In this document: positions 18,604 through 26,559 of the stretch, one piece after another
Layout of the letters: every line of letters starts with the position of its first letter
Numbering within the stretch: position 1 is the stretch's first letter
From: Plantactinospora mayteni
Lineage (GTDB): Bacteria > Actinomycetota > Actinomycetes > Mycobacteriales > Micromonosporaceae
Direction of reading: 5' to 3'
NCBI RefSeq assembly: GCF_016862935.1
Contig: NZ_BONX01000004.1
Location: 186,001 to 250,000 of the forward strand
DNA length: 64,000 nucleotides
Made by a program: the position numbers and the translations under genes
Notes under the pieces: generated by a model
Seen by the model: only the letters and a program-made list of their open reading frames with translations
The model's database searches: none
Told to the model about the DNA's origin: nothing

Positions 18604-19347
18604 TCAGGCCGTACGGATGCCGTCGGACGGGCCGGACCGGCGCCGGACCGCCGTGGCGGTGTTGGCCAGAGTGGACTCGACGTGCCCGAGATGCCGCCGC
18701 ATCGCGGCCTCGGCGGCGTCCGGGTCGCGGTTGGTGATGGCCGCCACGACCGCGGTGTGCTCGCCGAGCGACTGGGCCGGCCGGCCGGGCACCAGGATGG
18801 TGCGGTACTGGAAGCGGACGAGCTGGGCCCGTAGCCCGGCGATCATCCGGGCCGCGGTCTCGTGCCGGGCCGCCGCGATGATCGCGGCGTGCAGGTCGGC
18901 GTTCCCCTCCGAGTAGCCGGGCAGGTCGTCCTGCTCCAGCTTCTGGGTCATCCGGTCGAGTATCCGGCGGATCGCGGTGATCTCCCGCGCGGTGGCGTTC
19001 AGCGCCGCCTGACGCGCGGTGAGCGCCTCCAGTACGGCTCGGGCCTGGAGGATCTCGACGGCCTCCTCCTCGGTGACCAGCCGGACGTGTGCGCCCCGGT
19101 TCGGCGTGCTCACCACCAGCCCGTCCTGGCCGAGTCGGACCAGTACGGTCCGGACCACCGCCCGGCTGACCTGTAGCCGGGCCGCCAGCTCGACCTCGAT
19201 GAGTCGCTCGTTGGGCATCAGCTCGCCCTGGTGGATCGCCTCCCGGAGTTCCTGGTACGCCTCGTCGGCCGACCGGGCCGCCGGGCGGCGTGGGCTGCCC
19301 GGCGTCCGCCGCGAGGCGGTTGCCGGGGGACGCGCGGCGCCGCTCAC
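18604..19347 (-). CDS. GntR-family regulator, FadR/FCD subfamily
   Basis: 247 residues: a low-complexity N-terminus, a GntR winged helix (about 27-95; RLIEVELAARLQVSRAVVRT, VSTPNRGAHVRLVTEEEA) and an FCD ligand-binding domain with metal/ligand His positions (NADLHAAIIAAARHETAARM, LGEHTAVVAAI). It lies upstream of the DUF6282-galB pair on the same strand and divergent from the ABC importer, so it probably controls both through the palindromes at 19541-19590. Confidence 0.87.
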   Translation of the reverse strand: MSGAARPPATASRRTPGSPRRPAARSADEAYQELREAIHQGELMPNERLIEVELAARLQVSRAVVRTVLVRLGQDGLVVSTPNRGAHVRLVTEEEAVEILQARAVLEALTARQAALNATAREITAIRRILDRMTQKLEQDDLPGYSEGNADLHAAIIAAARHETAARMIAGLRAQLVRFQYRTILVPGRPAQSLGEHTAVVAAITNRDPDAAEAAMRRHLGHVESTLANTATAVRRRSGPSDGIRTA

Positions 19348-19808
19348 GGCGCGGTCACCGTCGAGGCCGACCGGACCGCCCCGGCCACCGTACGTCCCGA
19401 CCGGACGGTCGCCGTGCGCCGACCCGCCCGCCGGACGTATGCGGCGACGGCATGCCCGGAAGGGTCCGGTGTGGAACCACCACCACTGCCCGCCGTCCCC
19501 CGGTACGCCCCGCCTGCCCGCAACATTGTCTCCTAGATTATCAACAATCCTGTTGACAGGATTGCTGCCGAGGCTGCCATTGTCAACAGTGCACTGACCT
19601 GCTGAAAGATGGTTGCGACAGCGGAGAACGCTCGGTCAGAGCCGCAGAAATTGGCGCAATCTCGTCGGTGACAAGCCGGACATGAGTCATCTACGATTCT
19701 CGACCGGGCGAGGGTCGGCGCGGCTGGGCGTCGCTCAGGCGAAGGGTTGCACCCGTCGCGCAGGTGCGTGGGGACCGCCCATCCACAAGCTCAAAGCTGG
19801 AGGCATAC
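19348..19808. promoter_or_regulatory. Divergent control region with overlapping GntR-type palindromes
   Basis: This 461-bp gap has no convincing gene. It holds two overlapping perfect inverted repeats, TCAACA-ATCC-TGTTGA (19541-19556) and CAATCCTG-TTGA-CAGGATTG (19545-19564), plus a related TTGTCAACAG at 19580-19589. These AT-rich sites between the FadR-type regulator and the ABC importer are good operator candidates for both directions. The rest, up to the SD GGAGG at 19798-19802, is unremarkable leader. Confidence 0.65.
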
Positions 19809-20822
19809 ATGTTGAGACGCACTCGCGTCCTGGCAGCAACGCTGCTCGCCACGGCGCTCGCCGTGACCGGTTGCAGCGGCGACGACGGCGGCGACGGCGC
19901 GTCCGCCGAGGGGACCGACAAGGTCGCCTACATCACGGCCTTCGGTGCCGTGGGCCGGGACTCCTTCGCCTGGGTGGCGAAGGAGAAGGGCTACTTCGCC
20001 GAGGCCGGCATCGAGGTCGACATCAAGAAGGGCGCGGGCAACGCGCAGAACCTCACGGCACTCAAGGCGGGGCAGGTCCAGTTCGCCTCGCTCGACTTCA
20101 CCGGTGCCGTGATCCAGGCCGGCAAGGGCGAGTTCACCGACTGGCGGGCCGTCGCCGCGGTGCACCAGCAGACGCTGATCTCGGTGATGACCACCAAGGA
20201 CACCGACATCAAGGGCCCGAACGACCTGGCCGGCAAGACCATGGCCACCGGCAAGGGCTCGGTCACCGAACTGCTCTTCCCGGCGTACGCCAAGCTGGCC
20301 GGCCTCGACCCGGCGAGCGTCAAGATCGAGGGGGTCCAGACCACGGCGCTCAACGGTCTGATGGCAAGCCGGAAGGTGGACGCGCTCGGCACCTTCCTGC
20401 TCAGCCGGGACGCGCTGGCGGCAGCCTCGAAGAAGGAGGTCGTCGTCCTGCCGTACAGCGACTACCTGCGGGACCTGTTCGGCAACGCCATCATCACCAC
20501 CCCCGGCCTGATCGAGAAGGACCCGGACCTGGTTCGCCGGTTCACCGACGCCCTGCTGAAGGGGCTTCAGTACACCGTCGACCACCCGGAGGAGGCGGCG
20601 ACGATCCTGAACAAGGCGGAGCCGACGTACCCGGTGGCCTCCGGGGTCGGCGAGATCAAGGCGATGACCCCGTACGTCGTGCCCGCCGGTGGCGCACCGA
20701 TCGGTGCCATGGACGAGGGGCGGGTGGCGCGGACCATCGCCGTGCTACAGGGCTCGGGCCTGATGCCCTCCGGGCTCACCCCGGCCGGCGTGGTCGACCT
20801 CAAGGTCGTGCCGAAGGCCTGA
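19809..20822 (+). CDS. ABC transporter substrate-binding lipoprotein (NitT/TauT, NMT1-like)
   Basis: 337 residues from ATG 19809 (SD GGAGG 6 bp upstream). A signal peptide ends in lipobox VTGC (Cys about 21). The mature protein has the SsuA/THI5-like fold: KGYFAEAGIEVDIKKGAGN, ALKAGQVQFASLDF, DLAGKTMATGKGS. The family binds nitrate, sulfonates, pyrimidine precursors or aromatic acids. Next to GalB and DUF6282 an aromatic or dicarboxylic acid is plausible. First gene of a three-gene importer. Confidence 0.88.
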   Translation: MLRRTRVLAATLLATALAVTGCSGDDGGDGASAEGTDKVAYITAFGAVGRDSFAWVAKEKGYFAEAGIEVDIKKGAGNAQNLTALKAGQVQFASLDFTGAVIQAGKGEFTDWRAVAAVHQQTLISVMTTKDTDIKGPNDLAGKTMATGKGSVTELLFPAYAKLAGLDPASVKIEGVQTTALNGLMASRKVDALGTFLLSRDALAAASKKEVVVLPYSDYLRDLFGNAIITTPGLIEKDPDLVRRFTDALLKGLQYTVDHPEEAATILNKAEPTYPVASGVGEIKAMTPYVVPAGGAPIGAMDEGRVARTIAVLQGSGLMPSGLTPAGVVDLKVVPKA

Positions 20823-20957
20823 CGGCGTCCGGCTCGACGACGACCAGCACGATCTCGACCGCTGTCGGGAGTCTCTCGTCAGCGGTCGGGCGCACCTGAC
20901 GAACACGGGGACGGTGGTCGGAGGCTGCCGTCCCTTCTTCGTCCCGCCCACCCGCCG

Positions 20958-20984
20958 GGCGCCGCCTGACCCGCCCGGCGCCCG
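20958..20984 (+). terminator. Weak intercistronic hairpin
   Basis: An 8-bp stem (GGGCGCCG at 20958-20965 with CGGCGCCC at 20977-20984) with an 11-nt loop lies in the 207-bp gap between the binding-protein and permease genes. It may attenuate readthrough so that binding protein exceeds permease. Confidence 0.4.
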
Positions 20985-21029
20985 TCTACCACGTTGCTCG
21001 CCGCCCGAAAGGACCCTACGGGATTCACC

Positions 21030-21818
21030 ATGACTGACAAGACGACCGACGCCGGGCTGCGACGTCTGTGGGTCAACGCCGGGCTCCCCGCCCTGGGTGC
21101 ACTGCTGGCGCTCGCCCTCTGGTGGCTGGTCACCATCGTCTTCAGCATCGACCCGTTCTGGCTGCCCGCGCCCCCGGACGTCGTGGACGCGTTCCAGCGG
21201 CTCTCCGGGCACCTGGCCGAACAGACCGGAGTGACCCTGATCGAGACGATCGTCGGCTTCGCCATCGGCGCGATCGGCGGGGCGGCCGTCGCGGTCCTGT
21301 TCGCCGCCTCCCGCACGATCGAGCGGATGACCATGCCGCTGATCGCCGCGGTCAACGCGGTGCCGAAGGCCGCGCTGGCGCCCCTGCTCATCGTCTGGAT
21401 CGGGCTGAACACCCAGGCCAAGATCGTCATGGTCGTACTGCTCTGTTTCTTCCCGGTCCTGGTCTCCACCATGGCCGGGCTGACCTCCGTCCCCAACGAC
21501 CTGCGCGAACTGGCCCACTCGCTCTCCTCCTCGTGGTGGCAGACCTTCCTGAAGGTCCGGCTGACCTGGGCGCTGCCGCAGGTCTTCGTCGGCCTGAAGG
21601 TGGCGTCCTCGCTGGCCATCATCGGGGCGGTCATCGGTGAACTCACCAATCCCGACCGAGGGCTCGGCTCGGTCGTCGTCAGTTCCAGCCAGTCCGCGGA
21701 CACACCGCTCGCCTTCGCCGCCCTGACCCTGCTCGCCATCATGGGCGCCGGGCTGTTCTACCTGGTGGCGGCACTGGAACGGATCCTCGTGCCGTGGGCC
21801 CGGGCGATCTCGTCGTGA
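21030..21818 (+). CDS. ABC transporter permease (NitT/TauT type)
   Basis: 262 residues, about six TM helices with the BPD_transp_1 loop (VPNDLRELAHSLSSSWWQTF, LPQVFVGLKVASSLAI) and the early VNAVPKAALAPLLIVWIGL segment typical of SsuC/TauC permeases. ATG 21030 is taken as the start; an upstream in-frame start at 20994 is possible but adds no homologous sequence. It functions with the neighbouring binding protein and ATPase. Confidence 0.87.
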   Translation: MTDKTTDAGLRRLWVNAGLPALGALLALALWWLVTIVFSIDPFWLPAPPDVVDAFQRLSGHLAEQTGVTLIETIVGFAIGAIGGAAVAVLFAASRTIERMTMPLIAAVNAVPKAALAPLLIVWIGLNTQAKIVMVVLLCFFPVLVSTMAGLTSVPNDLRELAHSLSSSWWQTFLKVRLTWALPQVFVGLKVASSLAIIGAVIGELTNPDRGLGSVVVSSSQSADTPLAFAALTLLAIMGAGLFYLVAALERILVPWARAISS

Positions 21819-21846
21819 CCGGAACACACCTCGCAAGGAGGGCACA

Positions 21847-22626
21847 ATGATCAAGATTGCCGGACTGTCCCGGACCTTCCAGGGAAAATCCGGAACGGTG
21901 GAGGCGCTGCGCGGCATCGACCTCGACGTCGGCAACGGCGAGTTTCTGGCGGTGATCGGCCGGTCCGGCTGTGGCAAGTCCACGCTGCTGCGGATCATCG
22001 CCGGGCTGATCCGGCCGAGCCAGGGCGAGGTACTGGTCGGCGGTGAGCCGGTCGGCCGACCCCGCCGCGACGTCGCCATGGTGTTCCAACGCCCGGCGCT
22101 GCTGCCGTGGCGCAGCGTACGGAACAACGTGCTGCTGCCGGTGGAGATCTTCCGCTGGCAACGGTCCCAGCACCGCGAGCACGCCGAGCGGCTGCTGGAG
22201 ATGACCGGCCTGAGCGGCTTCGCCGACCGGCTTCCACACGAGCTCTCCGGTGGCATGCAGCAGCGGGTCTCGCTCTGCCGGGCCCTGATCCAGCGGCCCA
22301 AGGTGCTGCTGATGGACGAGCCGTTCTCCGCGCTGGACGCGCTGACCCGCGAAGAGCTGGCCGTCGAGTTGCAGCGCATCCACATGGAACTCGGCACCAC
22401 CGTGGTCTTCGTGACCCACTCCATCCAGGAGGCGGTACTCCTCGCCGACCGGGTGGCGGTGCTGAGTGCCCGTCCCGGCCGGCTGCGCAGGCTCGTCGGC
22501 ATCGACATCCCGCGTCCGCGGTCGTTCGGGCACAACGCCCACCTGGAGGATGTCGCCGCCGCCTCCGCCGAGCTGCACCAACTGCTGCTCTCCGACCACA
22601 TGCCGGAGCCCTCGGCCGCCCCCTGA
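21847..22626 (+). CDS. ABC transporter ATP-binding protein (NitT/TauT type)
   Basis: 259 residues with Walker A (IGRSGCGKSTLLRI), Q-loop (MVFQRPALLPW), signature (LSGGMQQRVSLCRAL), Walker B (VLLMDEPFSALDALT) and the H-loop (VFVTHSIQEAVLLADRV). The SD AAGGAG lies 6 bp upstream. It powers the adjacent permease and is closest to SsuB/TauB-type ATPases. Confidence 0.9.
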   Translation: MIKIAGLSRTFQGKSGTVEALRGIDLDVGNGEFLAVIGRSGCGKSTLLRIIAGLIRPSQGEVLVGGEPVGRPRRDVAMVFQRPALLPWRSVRNNVLLPVEIFRWQRSQHREHAERLLEMTGLSGFADRLPHELSGGMQQRVSLCRALIQRPKVLLMDEPFSALDALTREELAVELQRIHMELGTTVVFVTHSIQEAVLLADRVAVLSARPGRLRRLVGIDIPRPRSFGHNAHLEDVAAASAELHQLLLSDHMPEPSAAP

Positions 22627-22672
22627 CCCTGGCCCTGGCCCGGCCGGTCCGGCTCGTCAGCCGGCACCCGGG

Positions 22673-22688
22673 GTGGGCGGAGGCCCAC
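22673..22688 (+). terminator. Small hairpin after the importer operon
   Basis: GTGGGC (22673-22678) and GCCCAC (22683-22688) form a 6-bp stem with a GGAG loop, 46 bp after the ATPase stop. It is weak. The rest of the 247-bp gap to the next gene shows nothing recognisable. Confidence 0.35.
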
Positions 22689-22873
22689 GGACCGCACCGA
22701 GAGACCGGGCCCACCGGCCGGCCAGGCGGAGTTCGCCCGGCCGGTCGGTTCGGCAGGCGTGGTACCGGCGCTGACCAACCGCAGCGACGGCGGCACAGGA
22801 TTCCGCAACCGGGGAACCGTGCCGCCCGCCACGCCTACGATCCTTCCGCCGGCATTGACCCTCTGGCGGATGG

Positions 22874-24130
22874 GTGGAGCGGGTGTCGACGACCGATCGC
22901 GCGGGTGGAGAGCCGCACCTCAGGAGCCGACTGTGGTCGCCAACCGGTGTACTCGGGGTCTGGATCGCCACCCGGACGGTATTCGTCCTGATCTACGCGA
23001 ACGTCATCAGGGCCCCGGTCGGGAACGTCTTCGCCGACGTGGCGCTCTACCACCGCTGGAGCGAGGCGCTGCTCGACCGGCAGATTCCCCGTGACGACCC
23101 GATGTGGCAATATCCGCCCGGCGCCGCCGTACTCTTCCGGTCGGTCCGGCACCTCGCGGGGGACTCGGTCGGCTCGTACGAGGTCACGTTCTTCACCCTG
23201 GCCCTCGTCGCCGACCTGCTGGTCCTGCTCACCCTGCTCCGACTCGCCCGTGGCGACGGGCTGTTCCTCGGCGCCTGGGCCTGGGCCGTGGTCGTCCCGC
23301 TGCTCAACCTGCTGACGTACGCCCGGTACGACATCTTCGTCACCGCGGCTGCCGTCGTCGCGCTCGCCGCCACGATCCGGCGTCCGGTCGTCGCCGGCGC
23401 GGTCCTGAGCATCGGCGCGCTGGTGAAGGTCTGGCCGGCGGTACTGCTGATCAGCGCCAGACCGTTCGGCGGTCTCCGGCCGGTCCTCGCCGGCTTCGCC
23501 GTAACGCTCGCCGTGCTGGGCGGTACCCTCACGCTCGCCTTCACCGGCGCGTGGTCCGGGTTCACCGGCAACCAGGCGGATCGCGGTCTCCAGATCGAGT
23601 CGGTCGGCGCCACCCCGCTGGTACTGGCCCGCCTCGGCGACCACACCATCGACGTCAGCTACGTCTACGGTGCGCTGGAGTTCGTCGACGACCCGTTCGT
23701 GCGCCCCGCGACGATCGGGCTTCCCGTGCTGACCGTGCTCGGACTGGCTGCCCTGGGACTGTGGTGGCTCGTCAGGAGCCGGCGGCTCGACTGGACCGGC
23801 ACTCTCGGCTTCGACATCGCACTGCTCGCGGTCCTGACGACGGTGGTGACCAGCCGGGTCCTCTCCCCGCAGTACATGCTCTGGCTGGTCGGAATGGCGG
23901 CGGTCTGCCTGACCCGCCGGGACACGACGCAACGCGTCGCGAGCGCCCTGGTCGTGGTCGCGACCGCGCTGACCAGCGCCCTGTTCCCGTGGTACTACGC
24001 AGACGTGTCGACGGATCCCGACTGGCCGGGTACGGCGCTGCTGGTCGTCCGGAACGCCCTCGTGGTGGCGGCGCTCGGCATCGGCTTCCACGCGTTGAAC
24101 CGCAGCCGCCGGCCGGCTGCCTGCTCTTAA
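22874..24130 (+). CDS. GT87/DUF2029-like membrane mannosyltransferase
   Basis: 418 residues with 9-11 predicted TM helices. The first outer loop carries an acidic pair (NVFADVALYHRWSEALLDRQ) and a YPPGAAVLF motif typical of the polyprenyl-phosphomannose-dependent GT87/DUF2029 family; MVKVWP-like chemistry is mirrored in ALVKVWPAVLLISARPF. Such enzymes add mannose on the outer face of the membrane to lipoglycans. The start is uncertain: GTG 22874 is taken, with GTG 22883 as an alternative. It is monocistronic or leads into the small LPRTG gene. Confidence 0.7.
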   Translation: MERVSTTDRAGGEPHLRSRLWSPTGVLGVWIATRTVFVLIYANVIRAPVGNVFADVALYHRWSEALLDRQIPRDDPMWQYPPGAAVLFRSVRHLAGDSVGSYEVTFFTLALVADLLVLLTLLRLARGDGLFLGAWAWAVVVPLLNLLTYARYDIFVTAAAVVALAATIRRPVVAGAVLSIGALVKVWPAVLLISARPFGGLRPVLAGFAVTLAVLGGTLTLAFTGAWSGFTGNQADRGLQIESVGATPLVLARLGDHTIDVSYVYGALEFVDDPFVRPATIGLPVLTVLGLAALGLWWLVRSRRLDWTGTLGFDIALLAVLTTVVTSRVLSPQYMLWLVGMAAVCLTRRDTTQRVASALVVVATALTSALFPWYYADVSTDPDWPGTALLVVRNALVVAALGIGFHALNRSRRPAACS

Positions 24131-24248
24131 CCCGCCCCATGTCCGGCGTCCGTGTTGGCGTGCGCCGGCCGCCACAGTGTGTGCCTAACGTTCACACCCT
24201 GTGACGATCGATATTGCCGAGTATGGCCGGGCCGGACGAGGGCACCGG

Positions 24249-24593
24249 ATGCCACGGCGACGCCGCTGGCGGGTGGGGCTGATCGTACTGGTGGGCGTGG
24301 CCGTGCTCGGCGCGCCGGCGTACGCGACCGCCGCACCGAGCCCCGGCCCGGGCAATGCGGGGCTGGACGTCAGGGTCGAGGTGGCGCCCTCCGGCAGTCC
24401 CAGTCCCACGGTCAGCCCGAGTCCCACGGTCAGCCCGAGCCCGACGGAGACGCCCACCTCGCCCGGTGGGTCCGGCGGAAACCTGCCGCGTACCGGTTGG
24501 TCGCTGGTGTCGTTGTTCGCCGGCGGCGCGTTGCTGCTGGCGATCGGGATCGGGTTGCGGGTCCTGGCCCGGCGCCGGGCGGCGGTGCCGTGA
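24249..24593 (+). CDS. Small LPRTG cell-wall-anchored protein
   Basis: 114 residues from ATG 24249 (GAGGG 6 bp upstream); GTG 24201 is in frame but would precede a well-formed signal peptide. The mature part is short: a Ser/Pro/Thr-rich stalk with repeated PSPTVS units, then a full sortase sorting signal, LPRTG, a hydrophobic helix and a RRR tail (GNLPRTGWSLVSLFAGGALL). It is almost entirely stalk, so it may serve as a wall-linked spacer. The stalk DNA contains an 18-bp tandem repeat at about 24402-24437. Confidence 0.75.
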   Translation: MPRRRRWRVGLIVLVGVAVLGAPAYATAAPSPGPGNAGLDVRVEVAPSGSPSPTVSPSPTVSPSPTETPTSPGGSGGNLPRTGWSLVSLFAGGALLLAIGIGLRVLARRRAAVP

Positions 24594-24667
24594 GCCGGAA
24601 TTCGCTGGGCTGGGCAAATCATCGGAATAAGCGACGGCAAGTCGGGCTACCGGCGTAATCGAGCCAA

Positions 24668-24774
24668 TGAACCTTTTTCAACCTGAACCGCGCGGCCTGT
24701 GCGCCCCGACTTCCGCCTGGCCACCGTACGCACGTCCGCCACGACGGACGCAAGGGGAGGTTGAAAAATGTTCA
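24668..24774 (+). repeat. Inverted-repeat-bounded structured element, copy 1
   Basis: A 17-nt left end (24668-24684) pairs with the right end (24758-24774) with one mismatch, closing a 107-bp element. Inside are a GC-rich hairpin around 24690-24703 and hairpin CGTCCG-CCACGA-CGGACG just before GGGGAGG. The closing stem would hide both that SD-like sequence and an ATG at 24768, which opens a 13-codon ORF (MFNAEYVLFRDFP, 24768-24809). Related copies occur at 32954, 38085 and 52438 (minus). It occupies the gap between the LPRTG gene and the Pst operon. Confidence 0.7.
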
Positions 24775-24815
24775 ATGCAGAATACGTCCTATTTCGCGAC
24801 TTCCCGTGAACTGAT

Positions 24816-24848
24816 GTTTACCCTGTGCACGTCTGGCGTGAGCATTCG
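24816..24848 (+). promoter_or_regulatory. Weak PHO-box-like repeats upstream of the Pst operon
   Basis: Three consecutive 11-nt units, GTTTACCCTGT, GCACGTCTGGC and GTGAGCATTCG, loosely follow the actinobacterial PhoP unit G(G/T)TCAYYYR(G/C)G. The match is weaker than at the four boxes downstream, but the position, about 100 bp upstream of the first gene of the Pst operon, is right. Confidence 0.4.
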
Positions 24849-24944
24849 GCTCTGCATTGCGTCATGGGTCGTGCACAACATGATCGCGGTGGTTGCCGAT
24901 CGGGACCATTCAGATGGGCGTGTCAAGCCCCACGGGAGGATCCG

Positions 24945-25490
24945 GTGCACCAGCCGAGCTTCGTCTTCCTGGCCATGTCCGCAGGGTCGGGTACCCGGGT
25001 GGACGAGGCTGCCGAGGAGGTCATCTGGATGCTCATCTCGCCCAACAACCGGAAGCTCGGTCGTGGCGAGGTGGGCTATCAGACGTACGTGGAATGTCGG
25101 GCGGCCGTCCGGCGGTTGCGCGAGCAGCACCATCGGGCCAGTGCGCTGGCCCTGACCGACGAGTTCACCGGTCAGTGGGCGTGGCGGCTGGAACTGGACG
25201 GCGAGACGGTCGCCATTTCCAGCCGGTCCTACCTACGTGCCCGGGAGTGCAACTACAACCTGGAACGATTCCTCGCGGCGATCCCGCTGGCCGAGATCGT
25301 CGAGGGCACCCGCCTGGTCCGCAAGGGCCGCCGTGTGGTGTCGCAGGCTGACCGGTCGACCGGGCGGGCCGCGCCGCGCGCCGTACCGCCCCGGCTGGGT
25401 GACGGCCCGGTCGCCCCCCGACGGCCACTGGGCACCGACATCGCCGGACGGACCGGCACCGAGACCAGGACCCAGCGATGGCCGCGGTAG
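24945..25490 (+). CDS. Conserved hypothetical protein leading the Pst operon, possible DUF1508-like domain
   Basis: 181 residues from GTG 24945, preceded by GGGAGGA with 4-bp spacing; the frame continues upstream but no better start exists. Residues about 65-105 (WRLELDGETVAISSRSYLRA, then RECNYNLERFLAAI) resemble the beta-beta-alpha unit of DUF1508/YegP, where a residue is followed by SxxYxxxxxxxxxIxxV (tentative). The C-terminal 50 residues are basic and Pro-rich. There is no signal peptide. The stop overlaps pstC by 13 bp, so it is translationally coupled. Function unknown. Confidence 0.6.
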   Translation: MHQPSFVFLAMSAGSGTRVDEAAEEVIWMLISPNNRKLGRGEVGYQTYVECRAAVRRLREQHHRASALALTDEFTGQWAWRLELDGETVAISSRSYLRARECNYNLERFLAAIPLAEIVEGTRLVRKGRRVVSQADRSTGRAAPRAVPPRLGDGPVAPRRPLGTDIAGRTGTETRTQRWPR

Positions 25491-26515
25491 ACCTCCCCCG
25501 GACCACGATTCCGGGGCCGCCGGACGGGGCGACGGACACACCTCGCCAGGTACGGGAGCGACGCGGCGGTGCCGACCTGCTGTTCCGCGGTCTGGCTCGG
25601 GGCGGCGGCGTCGTGGTGCTCTGCGTCATGCTGCTCGTCGGCGGCTTCCTGCTGTACCGGGCACAGGACGCGCTCGGGGTCGCCGGCTGGTCGTTCCTGA
25701 CCACTCAGGAGTGGGACCCCGACGCCGGCGCCGGGCGTTTCGGGATCGCCGCCGTGCTGACCGGTACGGTGCTGATCGCCCTGGTGGCGATCGTGGTCGC
25801 GGTACCACTGGCGACGGGTGCGGCGCTCTACATCTCCGAGTACGCGCCGAGGCGGATCCGGCAGACCCTGATCAGCCTGGTCGACCTGATGGCCGCCGTA
25901 CCGAGTGTCGTGTACGGGCTGTGGGGATTCTTCCTGCTCCAGGACAATGTGCTCGGATTGAGCAACTGGATCGCCACCTATTTCGGCTGGATCCCGATCT
26001 TCGACGTCGAGGACTCCGACCCGCGCGATCCACTCTCGACGATGACGGTCTACACCTCGTCGACATTTGTCGCCGGGCTGGTCGTGGGCATGATGATCAC
26101 GCCTATCGTCTGTTCGATCATGCGGGAGGTCTTCTCCCAGGCGCCGGCCGGGGAACGCGAGGGCGCGTTCGCGCTCGGCGCGACGAAGTGGGGCATGATC
26201 CGGGCCGTCGTACTCCCGTTCGGGCGCGGCGGCATGATCGGCGGCACGATGCTCGGGCTGGGCCGCGCGCTCGGCGAGACGATCGCCATCGTCATGATCA
26301 TTTCTCCGGTCTTCGAGATCCAGCCACGCATCCTGGAGAACGGTGCCAGCTCGGTCGCCGCGTTGATCGCGCTGCGCTACGGCGACTCCACCGAGGCCGG
26401 CATCTCGGCCCTCTTCGCCGCCGGACTGGCCCTCTTCGTCATGACCCTGATCGTGAACTTCCTCGCCTCGATGATCATCGCTCGCAGCCGCTCCGGCGCG
26501 GCGAGCGAGGTCTGA
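25478..26515 (+). CDS. pstC: Phosphate ABC transporter permease PstC
   Basis: 345 residues with six main TM helices. Matches to PstC are strong: GTVLIALVAIVVAVPLATGA, LYISEYAPRRIRQTLISLVD, MAAVPSVVYGLWGFFLL and the EAA loop EREGAFALGATKWGMIRAVV. PstC and PstA form the membrane channel for high-affinity phosphate uptake. It starts inside the 3' end of the upstream hypothetical gene and is followed by pstA after 44 bp. The matching ATPase gene, pstB, is displaced 13 kb downstream. Confidence 0.93.
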   Translation: MAAVDLPRTTIPGPPDGATDTPRQVRERRGGADLLFRGLARGGGVVVLCVMLLVGGFLLYRAQDALGVAGWSFLTTQEWDPDAGAGRFGIAAVLTGTVLIALVAIVVAVPLATGAALYISEYAPRRIRQTLISLVDLMAAVPSVVYGLWGFFLLQDNVLGLSNWIATYFGWIPIFDVEDSDPRDPLSTMTVYTSSTFVAGLVVGMMITPIVCSIMREVFSQAPAGEREGAFALGATKWGMIRAVVLPFGRGGMIGGTMLGLGRALGETIAIVMIISPVFEIQPRILENGASSVAALIALRYGDSTEAGISALFAAGLALFVMTLIVNFLASMIIARSRSGAASEV

Positions 26516-26559
26516 CGGGTACCGACGATGAGCCGCACGACGAGCAAGGTGCGCCGACG

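Noticed and set aside
20745-22832. 695-codon minus-strand frame opposite the ABC importer genes
   Set aside because: Low-complexity Arg/Gly/Ser composition, no domain motifs, and fully antisense to three well-supported genes; a GC-bias shadow. The same applies to the frames at 8805-10922, 14757-16505, 41268-43124 and 58521-60527.
24681-24770. Possible T-box leader, because GAACCGCG in the repeat element resembles the T-box TGGNACCGCG
   Set aside because: The motif is at the 5' end instead of near the 3' end, the element is only about 100 nt with no stem I, and none of the linked genes is an aminoacyl-tRNA synthetase or amino acid gene.
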